Assembly (NCBI GenBank): GCA_012845835.1
Contig: JABAKD010000001.1
Location: forward strand, 2,917,540-2,981,539
Direction of reading: 5' to 3'
DNA from: Undaria pinnatifida
Lineage: Eukaryota > Sar > Phaeophyceae > Laminariales > Alariaceae
DNA length: 64,000 bases
Shown here: positions 30,128 to 41,395 of the stretch, piece by piece
Numbering within the stretch: position 1 is the stretch's first letter
Layout: the number at the start of each line of letters is the position of its first letter
Translations under genes and position numbers: made by a program
The notes under the pieces: model-generated
Databases searched by the model: none
Told to the model about the DNA's origin: nothing
Seen by the model: only the letters and a program-made list of their open reading frames with translations

Positions 30128-31697
30128 GCGCGTATTGCGAGTTGTGTGTCCTCACTTTATGAAGGATATAGGTCGCCGACTCCCGTTACAAAGTCTTTAT
30201 ATATTTGTAGCGCGCGTTGCGCGAAAAACCGGTAGAGAGCGTGCTAGTATCTAAAACACACACACCGCACGAGGCGGGGAGTGCTAGACACACCACAACC
30301 GGGGCGGGATACTGCCTGGGTATCGTCAGCATACCAAGGCCACAGCAAGGGGGCTACTTCTACCGCCGCTTGCTCCACCAACTCCGAGTCATTCGCGAAA
30401 GGGGCCACATCCGATTGTTTTGCAGCTTTGGAACGTGACACGGGGGATATTCAACAATCCGAGATATCTAGTTTTTCGTCATTGTTTGTTCCGTGTTGCG
30501 TCTACCCAACATGTTCAAGCTCGGGTCTCAAGGAGGGGAGTTCAAATCGTTGTTAGGCATTTATTTTCTGTCTTGACGGGGCTTTTCAGCGGGGAGCCTA
30601 ACCATCATGCTGCGGCACTTCGTATGAACCCTACTCGCCTTGTTTTTGTTTGGTGAAACTGTTGGTCGGGCTGCACTGTCAGCTGTGCTTACAACAGCAG
30701 TAGTCCGGGTTTATGGGCGGTATGTGGAGGAGCTCCCGAAGTGACGACGTTCATAATAAGATTTGGAGAACCCGCTGTTCCCGTAGCGTGGCACGCGTGG
30801 TACTCTGTCGTGTTTGTACCGCAAACGTCAGACACCACGTCTACAGCAGAATCGCGTTCTAATAATCGACGGAGAATCTGTACAAAATCCAAGCAAAGAC
30901 CATGCCAGAGTCAGCGTACGATGAACCATACATAGATAGCCTGGCGGAACACGGATCACCTGATTGAAAGTTGACCATATAATAATGTGACAAGTGAGCT
31001 TTTAGGCGTACCGAAAAAACATTAGTGGCGCACTCACACGTTATGAAGTACTTGCTAGTATTCTTGAGCCCGGACTTGTTCTGGCAAAAAGTTGCTCACA
31101 GGTGACGTCTGACGAAATGGGGCGGGCAGGCGGACGGGAAATACTGTGTCGAACAGGGTGATAACGCTTGCCAGGTGTAGGAGGGGACGAGGGGACACGC
31201 AAAAAAAAAACTGAACCGCTGAATAGAATGGGGGGAAAATATTTACAATGTATGTGTTTTTTTTTTGCTTAACCCTATGTATTTTCTTCGCACTTTCTCT
31301 TTCACCTACTCCCTCCCTTAACATATATATACCACGGTAAGAGGTAAACCACAGATCCGTGGTCGCCAGCAGGCTCTTTTTTTACCCCTGTCCACGTCGT
31401 TGCGCGCCATTGTGTTTATTCCGAGAATATGTCGCCAGCTTCTCCCTCGTCGACACGCGTCCAATAGGGCTGTATCGTACCGAACACCACCACCATATGC
31501 ATTAATATGTACGTGCTAACTTTAGCTGTGACTCAGATAGGGGCACACCATGCAGGGTGTTGTTCTTACTACTTCATGTTGGCGAGGATGAGTATACGCC
31601 AGCGACACAGACAGGTCGACCGGGGCCAAGGCGTTCTCATATCCAGTCCGTGTCGTGTACCACTCAACCATGATTCACGCTGGAAACACGATATATA
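30128..31697. repeat. 1.57-kb segmental duplication, copy 1
   Basis: It matches 32127-33706 nearly base for base with scattered substitutions and small indels, about 95% by eye. It contains GCGCGTTGCGCG at about 30211, a T-rich stretch near 31255-31270 and the words ACTGTGTCGAACAGGG and GAGGGGACACGC. The start of the unit is AGCTG sequence (GCGCGTATT...GGATATAGGTCG). Confidence 0.88.
30281..30660 (+). pseudogene. Frame-broken counterpart of the 124-aa ORF of copy 2
   Basis: The frame from 30281 starts MLDTPQPGRDTAWVSSAYQG as in copy 2. One extra G in the run near 30441 shifts it, and the rest continues from 30420 in another frame (RYLVFRHCLFRVASTQHVQA). Whether either was ever a gene is unknown. 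Confidence 0.35.
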
Positions 31698-32126
31698 TGG
31701 TAACTACAAATATTCTATAAAAATTCTAGCTTTCGATCCATGTATCATACAACAACAAATTATGACCATTTAACACGTTATTTACTACACTTAAACACTG
31801 GGTTGCATGCTGGATCTAACATCAAACCTTCTAGAATAGTAAACATTACCAGGCAGATGATATAAAGGGATGTCTTATTGCTACCATCGTCATGTTTATC
31901 CCCTTTTAAGGATTTTTAGTTTCCGCGCACATATATGAATGTCCCGCCGCCCGCTCCCCCCCCCTCCCCTCCACCTCCCCTGATCCCTCTCGTTTATAAA
32001 AAACGCCACTCTACCCCCCCCCCCCCCTGTCCCCCGATCCCTCCCCCCCGCCCCCCCTTCCCCTTCCGCCTAGTATGTCCAAACGCCCCACTCACAATCG
32101 AAATCGACCAGAGTAATAAACACCTA
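31698..32126. repeat. Spacer between duplicated segments, with AGCTG-type C-tracts
   Basis: After AT-rich sequence, TTTAGTTTCCGCGCAC (about 31917) and long C-runs to 32060 belong to a reverse AGCTG copy. GTCCAAACGCCCCACTCACA and CAGAGTAATAAACACCT match the tail of the long copies. Confidence 0.6.
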
Positions 32127-33706
32127 TGCGCGTATTACGAGTTGTGTGTCCTCATTATGAAGGATATAGGTCGGCGACTCCCGTTACAAAGACTTTAAAT
32201 ATTTGTAGCGCGCGTTGCGCGAAAAACCTGTAGAGAGCGTGCTAGTATCTAAAACACACACCGCACGAGGCGGGGAGTGCTAGACACACCACAACCGGGG
32301 CGGGATACTGCCTGGGTATCGTCAGCATACCAAGGCCACAGCAAGGGGGCTACTTCTACCGCCGTTCGCTCCAGCAACTCCGAGTCATTCGCGAAAGGGG
32401 CCACATCCGATTGTTTTCCAGCTTTGGAACGTGACGCGGGGATATTCAACAATCTGAGATATCTAGTTTTTCGTCATTGTTTGTTCCGTGTTGCGTCTAC
32501 CCAACATGTTCAAGCTCGGGTCTCAAGGAGGGGACTTGAAATCGTTGTTAGGCATTTATTTTCTGTCTTGACGGGGCTTTTCAGCGGGGAGCCTAACCAT
32601 CATGCTGCAGCACCTCGTATGAACCCTACTCGCCTTGTTTTCGTTTGGTGAAACTGCTGGTCGGGCTGCACTGTCAGCTGCGCTTACAACAGCAGTAGTC
32701 CGGGTTTATGGGCGGTATGTGGAGGAGCTCCCGAGGTGACGACGTTCATATTAAGGTTTGGAGAACCCGTTGTTCCCGTAGCATCGCACGCGTGGTACTC
32801 TGTCGTGTTGTTTTGTACCGCAAACGTCAGACACCACGTCTACAGCAGAATCGCGTTCTAATAATCGACGGAGAATCTGTACAAAATCCAAGCAAAGACC
32901 ATGCCAGAGTCAACGTACGATGAACCATACATACATAGCCTGGCGGAACACGGATCACCTGATTGAAAGTTGACCAGATAATAATGTGACAAGTGAGCTC
33001 TTAGGCGTACCGAGAAAACAATAGTGAGTGGAGCACTCACACGTTATGGAGCACTTGCCGGTATTCTTGAGACCGGACTTGTCCTTATAATAGCAAAGAG
33101 TTGTTCACAGGTGACGTCTGACGAAATGGGGCGGGCAGGCAGACGGGAAATACTGTGTCGAACAGGGCGATAACGCTTGACAGGTGTAGGAGGGGACGAG
33201 GGGACACACAAAAAAATACTCAACCGCTGAATAGAATGGAGGAAAATATTTACAATGTATGTTTTATTTTTTCGCTCAAAATCCTATGTATTTTCTTCGC
33301 ACTTTCTTTTCCTCAAATTCCCTGCCTTAACATATACAACGGTAAGAGGAAAACCACAGATCCGTGGTCGCTAGCAGGCTCTTTTTTTACCCCTGTCCAC
33401 GTCGTTGCGCGCCATTGTGTTTATTCCGAGAATATGTCACCAACTTCTTCCTCGTCGACACGCGTCCAATAGGGCTGTATCGTACCGAATACCACCACCA
33501 TATGCGTTAACATGTACGTACGTGCTAACTCTAGCTGTGACTCAGTGAGGGCCACACTTTGCAGGGTGTTGTTCTTACTATTTCTTGTTGGCGAGGATGA
33601 ATATACGCCAGCGACACAGACAGGTCGACTGGGGCCAAGGCGTTGTCACAGCCAGTCCGTGCCGTGTACCACTCAGCCATGATTCACGCTGGAAACACGA
33701 TATACA
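32127..33706. repeat. 1.57-kb segmental duplication, copy 2
   Basis: It is the direct copy of 30128-31697. It ends at the same point (GGAAACACGATATA) and is followed at once by an AGCTG terminus (TTCCAGCTGCGAGATTGGAG), so AGCTG sequence borders it on both sides. Confidence 0.88.
32277..32651 (+). CDS. Hypothetical 124-aa frame in the duplicated segment
   Basis: The frame is open from ATG at 32277 to the stop at 32651, basic in its second half, with no recognised domain. The copy at 30281 is frame-shifted by one base. Substitutions between the copies do not obviously avoid amino-acid changes, which argues against strong selection. Confidence 0.3.
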   Translation: MLDTPQPGRDTAWVSSAYQGHSKGATSTAVRSSNSESFAKGATSDCFPALERDAGIFNNLRYLVFRHCLFRVASTQHVQARVSRRGLEIVVRHLFSVLTGLFSGEPNHHAAAPRMNPTRLVFVW

Positions 33707-33711
33707 TACTG

Positions 33712-33915
33712 TTCCAGCTGCGAGATTGGAGATTTTATCGAAACTCATCTTTGCTAGCTGTGTGATACTCCGATCACGCTTGTTAGTGGGTGTGTATCAT
33801 CGTTATAGATATATATATATATATAGGTCGGCGACTCCGCTTAGAACTACAGCCGTGTAGCTCGTACCAGGGTCGACAGGGTGATGTTAATCAATCTGTG
33901 CGCGGATGCTATTTT
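33712..33915 (+). repeat. AGCTG superfamily, truncated copy
   Basis: TTCCAGCTGCGAGATTGGAG, CATCTTTGCTAGCTGTGTGA, GGTCGGCGACTCC and AATCTGTGCGCGGA in the usual order, with an expanded (AT)n at 33808-33824. Confidence 0.75.
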
Positions 33916-34429
33916 TTGTGCGATCTTCACCGGTTGTTGAAGGGCCCTTATATTGCGCAACAGTGCCGTGTCGCGTTTTCTACCGGTATTGTCGCGATGT
34001 ACAGTAGTGTTAAGGATAGAAACAGCCAGATGCAAAGTGCACATTGTGATTTAAAGATCGTGTGGTCGATTACATACAGCCTCTGCGCGGACGTGCAGTA
34101 GAGCAACAGTATGCCGTGGACATAAAGCCTAAAGTGGCCAGCATAAACGGGGGTAACAGCCCTAGCGCCGAGGATGTAGCGTTGGTCTTGAGTGTTTTCT
34201 TCGTTGTTCCAAATGTAAAGCGGCACCGGTAGTTTAGTGTGGTTCTGGGTTAGGTATTCTGTCAGTTTATTATCAGTGGAAGTTCGCGTTATTTTGTAGT
34301 TGTTCACGCAGGTTCACGAGGGTTTGTTGTTTTAGCCTTCTATTTGACTAATAATTACACCCAGGTATTCAGGTATTTATGGAGTGATCGTTATATCATG
34401 CATGGTACTTGTTTAAAATCAAAACTACA
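33916..34429. other. Unassigned sequence
   Basis: A 119-aa minus frame (33948-34307) has no domain likeness. Nothing else is recognised. Confidence 0.4.
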
Positions 34430-34800
34430 CTTGCTTCAGCTGTGAGATCGACCAAAGTAGAACTTGATCAAAACTCAGTTTTGCAAGCTGCGCGTGATAC
34501 TTCGATCGCGCATGTTACGGGGTATGTATACCCTCGTGAAGGATACAGGTCGGCGATCCCCCTGCTATTATTCCCCCCTGCTAATGCCAAGAAATGCGAA
34601 GATGGGTCGCCGATCTGTATTGTTCACGAGGGTATACGCACCGCCGTAACACGCGAAAAATACCTGGCATTAGCAGGAGCGTCACCGATCTGTACCCTTC
34701 ACGAGGGTATAAAACACCCCGTAACACGTGCGATCGAAGCACATACCACACACAGCGTGCAAGGCTGAGTTTTGATCACAATCGATCTCACAGCTGAATG
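34430..34800. mobile_element. AGCTG foldback copy (about 370 bp, inverted arms)
   Basis: It opens TTCAGCTGTGAGATCGACCA, TTGATCAAAACTCAGTTTTG. It closes with the reverse set CTGAGTTTTGATCACAATCG and ATCTCACAGCTGAA. Between them, both arms carry CGATCGCGCATGTTACGGGG or its complement and the GTATACCCTCGTGAAGGATA or TTCACGAGGGTATA pair. Centre near 34580-34680. This copy shows that the AGCTG end is a terminal inverted repeat. Confidence 0.8.
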
Positions 34801-34906
34801 AAACTTATATTACAAACATATCTTAAGGACGTCAGCGGTGAGTTCGACGAATTTCTGGTTAATTCATTGTTAAAATATAATACTCCGTATATTATAAAAA
34901 TGAAAA
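34801..34906. other. Short spacer between two AGCTG copies
   Basis: AT-rich sequence only. Confidence 0.6.
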
Positions 34907-35445
34907 TACACTCCAGCTGTGAGATCGAAGATTTCGTCGAAACTCATCTTTGCAAGCTGTGTGTGATACTCCGATCGCGCGCATTACGAGTTGTTTGTCC
35001 TCATTAAGGATATAGGTCGGCGACTCCCCTTACAACTACAGTGTAGCTATCAGGGTCAACAGGATGATCTTAGTCAGTCTGTGCGCGGAAACTATAAAAC
35101 CCGTTTCTGAGGGGGACAAAATCTGACAGCTGTGAAGGGAAATGTATCCTTTTATCAAGTGAATCTTGTAAGTCGAATAACCGGTGATGGGGGTGGGGCG
35201 GAGTTTTGAAGGACGTGGGGGCCTGGTTTTGATCAAAAGCGAGCGGGTTTGGAGGGGGGGGGGCGGGGGGGGAAGGGGGCAAGTTGTGCATGTAAGCTAT
35301 AAATCCTTTCGAGGGGATAAATTTGACGGTTTTGGCACCAGTATATTATTGGGGGCGGGGGGGGGGGTTGGGGCGGGGGGGGGGGGGGGAGGGGCGTGTG
35401 GGGCAGCTCAATATGTGCCTGAAAAACATATACAATGCAAATACT
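34907..35445 (+). mobile_element. AGCTG superfamily copy
   Basis: This is the cleanest 5' half in the window: TACACTCCAGCTGTGAGATC, GAAGATTTCGTCGAAACTCA, GCAAGCTGTGTGTGATACTC, AAGGATATAGGTCGGCGACT, CAGTCTGTGCGCGGAAACTA, GAGGGGGACAAAATCTGACA. G-rich tracts follow at 35250-35280 and 35352-35395. Confidence 0.82.
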
Positions 35446-35639
35446 TTTTTTCTACGTAGTTTGGTAGTCTTGGTGCATTTCGTTTTGGTACATACTTAAG
35501 TGCTTGGCAGTCTTCTACAACAGCAAGCAGTGATAATAATGCTGCTAAACATTTATGAATGGTATGATATTTCTCGCATTTGCACTATGTGTATGTTATA
35601 GGATACCTGGTAGGTTGTCCTTGTTCCTTGGGTTTGTCG

Positions 35640-35910
35640 CTCTTGTGTTACCATACGGCCTCAAAAGGCATGAAAATATCTGAATTTAAAATCATTTGGA
35701 TGGGTTTCGTAAGATATGGTTGGCGCTTTATTCGGGAATGTTAGGAAATAGATCGGAGGCACATGTCTCCGATCTCAGAAGCCATCCGGGGCTCCGTGGA
35801 ATTGAATAAAGCTACGTCTCCACAAAGGCAAAGAAAGTGAGTACTCTCCGAGGACCTGCTCCATTGGCAGATCTGCAGGGGACACTCTATGTCCCCACTA
35901 AGTGGCACTG
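35640..35910 (+). repeat. Family E repeat (possible solo LTR fragment), copy 2
   Basis: GATGGGTTTCGTAAGATATG, TTAGGAAATAGATCGGAGGC, TCTCCGATCTCAGAAGCCAT, GAATAAAGC and GTGAGTACTCTCCGAGGACC match 19560-19870. Confidence 0.62.
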
Positions 35911-36299
35911 CGAGTGGGGGGATGCGTGGTTGGTCGGTGTTGGGAAGCGTGCTCCTCGTGGACCTCGGTGCCCTTGTTTAGTCTCAATTTATGGCTCGCT
36001 GAATAGACTCAATTGCTTATTTGCATTATTTCCCTAAAGAGGATGCTAAAAGACAGACATAACAGGCCTAGGCACGGTAGAGCGGGGTAACGCAGGGAAC
36101 CGCAGGGTAGAGCAGGTAGGTCAGGTAGTGAGATGTGGGGCGTCCTGCTTGTCCCATCATCGTCACCTACATTATGGCCCGTCTATGATGGCGTCGACGT
36201 GAATGTAACATCTACTGTCACGTGGCTTCACCTCAACCATGACATGGTTTCACGTCGAATCTATAAACTATCCTTCTACAGAGGGCTCTCCATTACATC

Positions 36300-36595
36300 A
36301 CCCAATAATCTCACAAATGCCGTCGTCGGCAGGACCATGTTTTTTTTTTGATTATGGGTTCGAGTCCCACATCCACCATATTATTTGTTTCTAGACTTTC
36401 CCCATTTCAAACTTGAAAAGTACTCTACCCGGTATCCCTAGGAAACGAAACCGCTTGGATATTGACAGGTCCGCCCGTATATCCGGCCGACCTGCTATCC
36501 CGCCGTTTCAGGGGGGGAGAGTGTTATAAGGCTTAGTTGGGGTAAGCTATTGGTTAACCTTTTGCAGGTGGTCAAACGGACTTAAACCCCACTAA
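36300..36595 (+). mobile_element. TRIM-like element fragment with tRNA-like segment and terminal repeat
   Basis: GCCGTCGTCGGCAGGACCAT and GGGTTCGAGTCCCACATCCA (a B-box-like sequence) are followed by the same interior as at 18460-18600 in reverse. A polypurine run AGGGGGGGAGAG leads into TGTTATAAGGCTTAGTTGGG, the terminal repeat. The left terminal repeat is not recognised. Confidence 0.55.
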
Positions 36596-36599
36596 GACC

Positions 36600-37397
36600 T
36601 CAACCTTTTTTTCTCTTTTTTTCAGGAGGCGAGAACGCGCGCTTCCACCGTTCCCCTCGGTCATGATCTGAGTTCGGCGACGGAAATCTCCCTTCCAGTG
36701 CCGTTTCCCTCAACCGCGGCATAAACTCGCCAATGGGGGTACGCGCTCCAAACACCGCCCCCATCAACCAAAGCGCGGGAGCCTGCAGTTTTCGCGCTCC
36801 CCCCAGGCACGCGTCGCGCAAGAATATAGCTGCGGTGACGGCGCGTCGCATTTTCACGCGAACGTGTTCATCCCCCCCTCTCCCTGACCAGGCGATGGCG
36901 GTCGGTTTGAGGTGTAGGACGGTCGACCCTCAAACACGTTTTGTGACCACGAGGTGGCAATCAATTCGAGGTGTGGGAATGCCACCACTAAAACTCCGAT
37001 ATCCTTTGCGAGGCCCGATCCGGTGTTTGCTCGCGATAACAGTTGGCGCTCTGTCCCTTTTTCCATCAAGGAGCGTCGACAAGATTAGCTACCTCGTCTC
37101 CCTTCTCCAAGAGGCATAACGAAAAAGAGCCTCCTCGGGTAAACACATTATTGCCACTTGCCCTAGCCCTGATCCAGGCGACGCCCACAGGTTCTACGGG
37201 ACCTGCTTCAGCTTTTAACACGCTAACTCGCGTGTTTCAGGCTACGTCTGCCCCTGGGGCACAGGAAGAAAATCCGACACTGCGCGACGGGCCAGTGGTG
37301 ACGCCACGGTCTACAGCCTGATCAGCTGGACGCTATTCCCGTACGTTTACGGGAGAATCGCGCCTATCGTCAAGCACAAACAGCGCAGAACCCCCGC
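36600..37397. other. GC-rich region upstream of the NADAR/gypsy remnants
   Basis: Frames on both strands are open for 70-128 aa with no domain likeness. It may be decayed retroelement coding sequence, given its place. Confidence 0.35.
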
Positions 37398-38010
37398 CTC
37401 TTCAGGCGCAGTTAGAGCAATCTTCTTGCGATTATACGACAAAGGGCGAAAAGACCTCGACGCAACAAACCGTGGATTCGGACTCGCGTTCTGCTCCCAA
37501 GGCCTGGTGTTCCTGAGGGGGACACTGCAGGCCCAACGAGCCGAGGACTGGTGTTGGCATTGCAGACCCAAATTCCCAACCAGGCTACCAACGGGTTGGC
37601 ACCGTCGGTGTTGGACTCTCTTTCGGGTGCAGCGAGGGCCGCTTCTTACGAGTCTCCGCCAGCGAGTGAGGACGAATCGAGACGAGAAACCCCGGGTTTG
37701 GATTCGCATCTTGCTCCCGAGGCCTGGTGCTCCCGCAAAAGGACACTACAGGCCCAAAGAGCCCAGGACTGGTGTTCCCAGAAGGGGACATTGCAGACCC
37801 AAAAATGTCAAACGAGGCTACCGACGGGTTGGCACCGTCGGTTGTTGCCATTTTCGGGCGCAGTTAGAGCGGATTCTCGCGCTTTTCCGCCAACGAGCGA
37901 AGAAAGACCCTAGGCGAGGAACCACGGGTTGGGATTCGCGTCGTGCTCCCGAGGCCTGGTGTTCCCGGACAGGGACATTGCAGGCCCAAATTCGAACATC
38001 TTTGACCCTT
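37398..38010 (+). repeat. Three tandem units of about 230 bp, coding-like
   Basis: Units begin near 37398, 37627 and 37858 with GCGCAGTTAGAGC-type sequence. They share GCTCCCGAGGCCTGGTG, GGGACATTGCAGGCCCAAA and ACGGGTTGGCACCGTCGGT. The third is incomplete. Two forward frames are open across much of it (37426-38130 and 37551-37913), so the repeat may have encoded a repetitive protein. Unit length divided by three varies, which argues against one selected frame. Confidence 0.8.
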
Positions 38011-38025
38011 CTCTCGAATACTCCA

Positions 38026-38500
38026 CAGACATGGTGTTATTCTGGCAGCCCCCATCCTACTTTCCACCGTGGTCCCCTGCGTCGTTTGCCGTGGACGAGG
38101 TGCCATATTCTTGCGCGGAGCAGTACATGATGGCCGAATATAACAGGTTTTTCAAGACCATCGGGCAGTGGGGCTCATCATGTCCTCGCCTAGTCCAAGC
38201 ACAAGCAAACACATCGGTCGAGGCGGGCGCAACTTTGACTCCGGTGTTGGAAAGGGAGAAGCAAAACGCCGTGTTATCTGGCACCTACGCCAAATCCACG
38301 CAGAATCCAGCCATAACAAAAACTCGCCTTTTGAGCTCTGATAACAACCTTCTGGCTGAATCTAGCCCTCCGGATCCAGTGTGGGGCGTTGGTCTCCGGA
38401 CGAATGGTCCCAGGGCCAACACCCTATGCCAAGGGAGACCATAAACTTGCTCGGTGAGGCACTTTCTGCCGTTGGCGAAGATATTCGCGGCAATGACACC
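38026..38500 (+). pseudogene. Decayed NADAR domain (YbiA-like N-glycosidase fold)
   Basis: The frame from 37929 (171 aa) contains MVLFWQPPSYFPPWSPASF, VDEVPYSCAEQYMMAEYNRF, then QNPAITKTRLLSSDNNLLAE and SSPPDPVWGVGLRTNGPRAN. These are the ordered conserved blocks of NADAR proteins, including the C-A-E-Q-Y helix and the DPVWGVGL block. The closing NLLGEALSAVGEDIR block follows at about 38449-38493 in a shifted frame. The middle (38155-38240) is poorly conserved. Family members cleave the N-glycosidic bond of ADP-ribose on modified guanine or of riboflavin-pathway intermediates. This copy is frame-broken and sits between repeats and a gypsy integrase, so it was probably carried by a mobile element. 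Confidence 0.82.
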
Positions 38501-40120
38501 GGGTCGGCGTCCACGCCCTCCCCTAGTCAGTTCCGCACCTGCACTGCGGATGCAGGAACCAAACAATCTTGTCCGCGCCGCGACCGGGCCATTAACAGTG
38601 GCCAGCGCTCGCAAAGCTTCCCGTTTGGCGTTTCCGATCTATTTCTCGGACTCGTAGGCGAATTAAAAACCGTGGAAGTTTGGAGGTAGCTTCTGACGTC
38701 GGCCCTGACCTTGCGCTGTCAGAACACGGCCCCTGTTTCGTCGAGGATACTGTGACGCTGGACGACGCTTTGTTCCCTATGAAAATCCCGTATCATGTAT
38801 CAGACAAGCAACGATCGACTCGGTGAGGCACTGGACTCCTCTAGATTCGGGGACTAGCAGCATTATTTGGGCTCCCCAACGCCTCCGAGGGTGCTGTAGG
38901 AAACCAAGTTCCACACATCCTCCAGGCGCAAGACACGGGAGAGCATTGGGAAAGTCGGGACCCTCAATGCACGAGTCCACCAGCGGTAGCTTGAGTTCGT
39001 CACCGCGTTCGATTGCACACTCAAGTACCGCAAAGGCAGCGCCAACGGCATCGCTGATTTTTCTGGCCCGTTTTCCAGAGCCTGCTACGGCGTACGACCG
39101 TAGTGGCTTGACAAACTTCAACCCCGTCGAGTTGACAAGCCCCAACCCCGTTGGAAATAGCGGTATCTACCTCCTGCGGACCCGCAGGCAGCACGTTCCC
39201 ACATTACCGATCTCAGGGGTCGGTTTAGGTGGACTCGTGCCCCTCGCGGCCAGCACTGTCTTGAGTCGGCTCGTGCCCCACACTGAAAGCACTGCTCTAG
39301 GTGGAATCGAACCCCTTGCCGAAAGCACTGTCTTGGGTGGGATCGTGCCCCGCACTGAACATGCTGCCTTGGGTGGGCTCCCTCTCACCTCCACCGCATT
39401 TAACGATTTTCGCACACACGAGTCACGTATAAGGATTGACGGCCTTGCTGCTTCCCGGGGGAGATTCGTCGCTCGTGTCTCTGCCCCCGTCGCCACTACC
39501 GAACGCTGTACGGGCCGCGGGTCGGTTTCGCCTGCCGCTGTCACCGTTTTTGCTTTGGGTTTTGCCATACCCATCGACGGCGGCACGGGCTGCGCAGACG
39601 TCCTGGCTGCAGCGACCCCCATCGCACAGCCGACTCCACTATCCCGGAGTTCAACACAGGAGACGGCCCTAGCCGCGACCACCGGTCCGACTGTGTTCGT
39701 CTCCGCCTTGCTTGGCACTTCAGTCCCTCCGTCGTTGACGACGAGCCCACAAACAGCGACAGCAACGCCCCGCTGTAAATTATGGACTCGGGCCCGGCGA
39801 GACCCCTCGATCATCTTCCAGACGACGTACAAACAAGCAGCGAGTCCCACGGCCGTGGCCGGCTCCGCCCGCCGCCGCGACCCCTTCTCTTGCCGATTCG
39901 CCGGTCCGCACGGTGCCACTACCGTCCGATCGCGACCACGCAGAGCCTATATGGGAACTCCTCTGTTACGGCTCACGCCTTCTACTGGTGTCACGCCGCC
40001 TGCACATGCAAGGTCGGACGCCCTCAGCGACGCTGCTGAACTGCGGTTCGCTGGTTTTGTCTCGCGCTAATCACACGCCGATTGGAAGCGAGAGCAGCAC
40101 GCTGAGCCGACGTGCCACGC
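38501..40120. other. GC-rich segment between the NADAR and integrase remnants
   Basis: A 415-aa forward frame (38823-40070) is opposed by a 250-aa reverse frame (39167-39919). Neither has a recognised domain, and both run through the 42-bp repeats at 39237-39390. Long frames on both strands are expected at this GC content, so I do not call a gene. Confidence 0.5.
39237..39390 (+). repeat. About four tandem units of 42 bp
   Basis: Units of GTGCCCC-C-C-GAAAGCACTG then TCTTGGGTGGGATC. They give repeated ESTVLGGIVP-like residues in the forward frame. Confidence 0.85.
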
Positions 40121-40121
40121 C

Positions 40122-41395
40122 ATGAAGCGTTACGTCTCTATCGGCCGGCCATCGGTCCTGCCGCCCGACGTTTTAGGGTACTACCCCTTGCACAAGCGTT
40201 CATTTCTCTCAGACATCAACGAGCTGGCGGATAAGGATGGACTACATATAACCGACGACGACATTGTCCTACTCGTCCATAACCAGACACTGCCGCCAAC
40301 AAGGTCTGACAAACCCAACTCTATGGGGCGAGCTGCTTGCTGGCGACACGGCGAGCCAAGTCGCATCTACGTTCCCTTACTCATGCGCCCTTGGATCATG
40401 CAAGCTTGTCACTCGACGGCCTCTTGTCACCTTGGCACCACGCGCACGTTGCGTATGCTGGAGTCGTTTTCTTGGTGGATTGGCATCAATGTGTGCACCA
40501 GGTGATTGCTTTGCCACTACTTTATGTGCCAAGCGCGGAAATCTCCACCGCTGATTGTCCGCTAGCCCATCATCACAATGTCTCTGCTGGATGATCCAGG
40601 TGTCGCCGTCCGTGCTGACTACATCGGTTCCCTTCTGGTCACACCACGAGGCAACACCTACATCCTGCTGTTCACGGATCCCTTCAGTCGTCGGCCCGAC
40701 ATGTTCCTCGTCACTGCCGCTGAGTTCACCCCGGAGAGTACAGCCAATATCCTGGTGAACCAATACATCACCTTGACGGGGTGCCCGAGCACCATACTCT
40801 CGGACAACGGACTGAAGTTCTGCTCCAAGCTTTAACATGCTGTATATCAGCTGTTGGGTGTGCACAAGCTTGCTACAAGCTCCTATCATCCCGACTGTAA
40901 CGAGGACTTTGGTCGCGTAATACACACTATGGCCCAAATGCTGGCTATGGTCGTCAAGTAGCGACAAGGCCATTGGGACTTGCATCTGCCCCACGTCGAG
41001 TTCGTTGAGCTGGGCGACGGGTCTGGCGCCAACGAGGTCCTCATGGACAGACCCGCCCGGCTCTCCATGACGATTTTCGACCGCACTGGCATCGTGGGAC
41101 ACCATAGTCTAGCCCATTACCACCTGGTATGTTGAAACTTGGCCACCGACCGGCAAAAGCGCGCGAACGACAGTGTCCGTGCACACCGCGCCCTCATTTT
41201 TTCCCGTGTTAACCACAGAACCTCCGCCCTCATCGACTCGCTGCGTCCAGCACCTAACTTCGCTACGGGTGGTTCGGCACGAGTGTACAATTCTGCCTCT
41301 ACCATTCGCCGGGGTGTGAAGGCGAACACCGACGCCAAGGTACTCAAGGCCCAACTCGCGCTCAACTGGACTCGAGCCCATACAAGATCCTAGCA
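40122..41395 (+). pseudogene. Ty3/gypsy integrase, decayed
   Basis: The frame from 40122 (127 aa) carries the H2C2 zinc module: RIYVPLLMRPWIMQACHSTA, then SCHLGTTRTLRMLESFSWW and VCTR. A stop at 40503 is followed in frame by LLCHYFMCQARKSPP, supplying the last cysteines. The core continues from 40578: VRADYIGSLL (first Asp), ILLFTDPFSRRPDMF, GCPSTILSDNGLKF (second Asp), a stop, then YHPDCNEDFGRVIHTMAQML. The usual glutamate context of that last block is altered. A further stop occurs at 40960, before KRANDSVRAHRALIF. The copy is clearly inactive. Integrase inserts retroelement DNA into the genome; no reverse transcriptase is left nearby. Confidence 0.9.

Noticed and set aside
36358-36383. Functional tRNA gene
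   Set aside because: A B-box-like GGGTTCGAGTCC is present, but the 5' acceptor strand and D-arm do not pair with the 3' side. It is a tRNA-like fragment in a repeat.
38823-40070. 415-aa open frame
   Set aside because: It has no recognised domain, runs through a 42-bp tandem repeat and is opposed by a 250-aa frame on the other strand. High GC and lack of TAA/TAG explain both.
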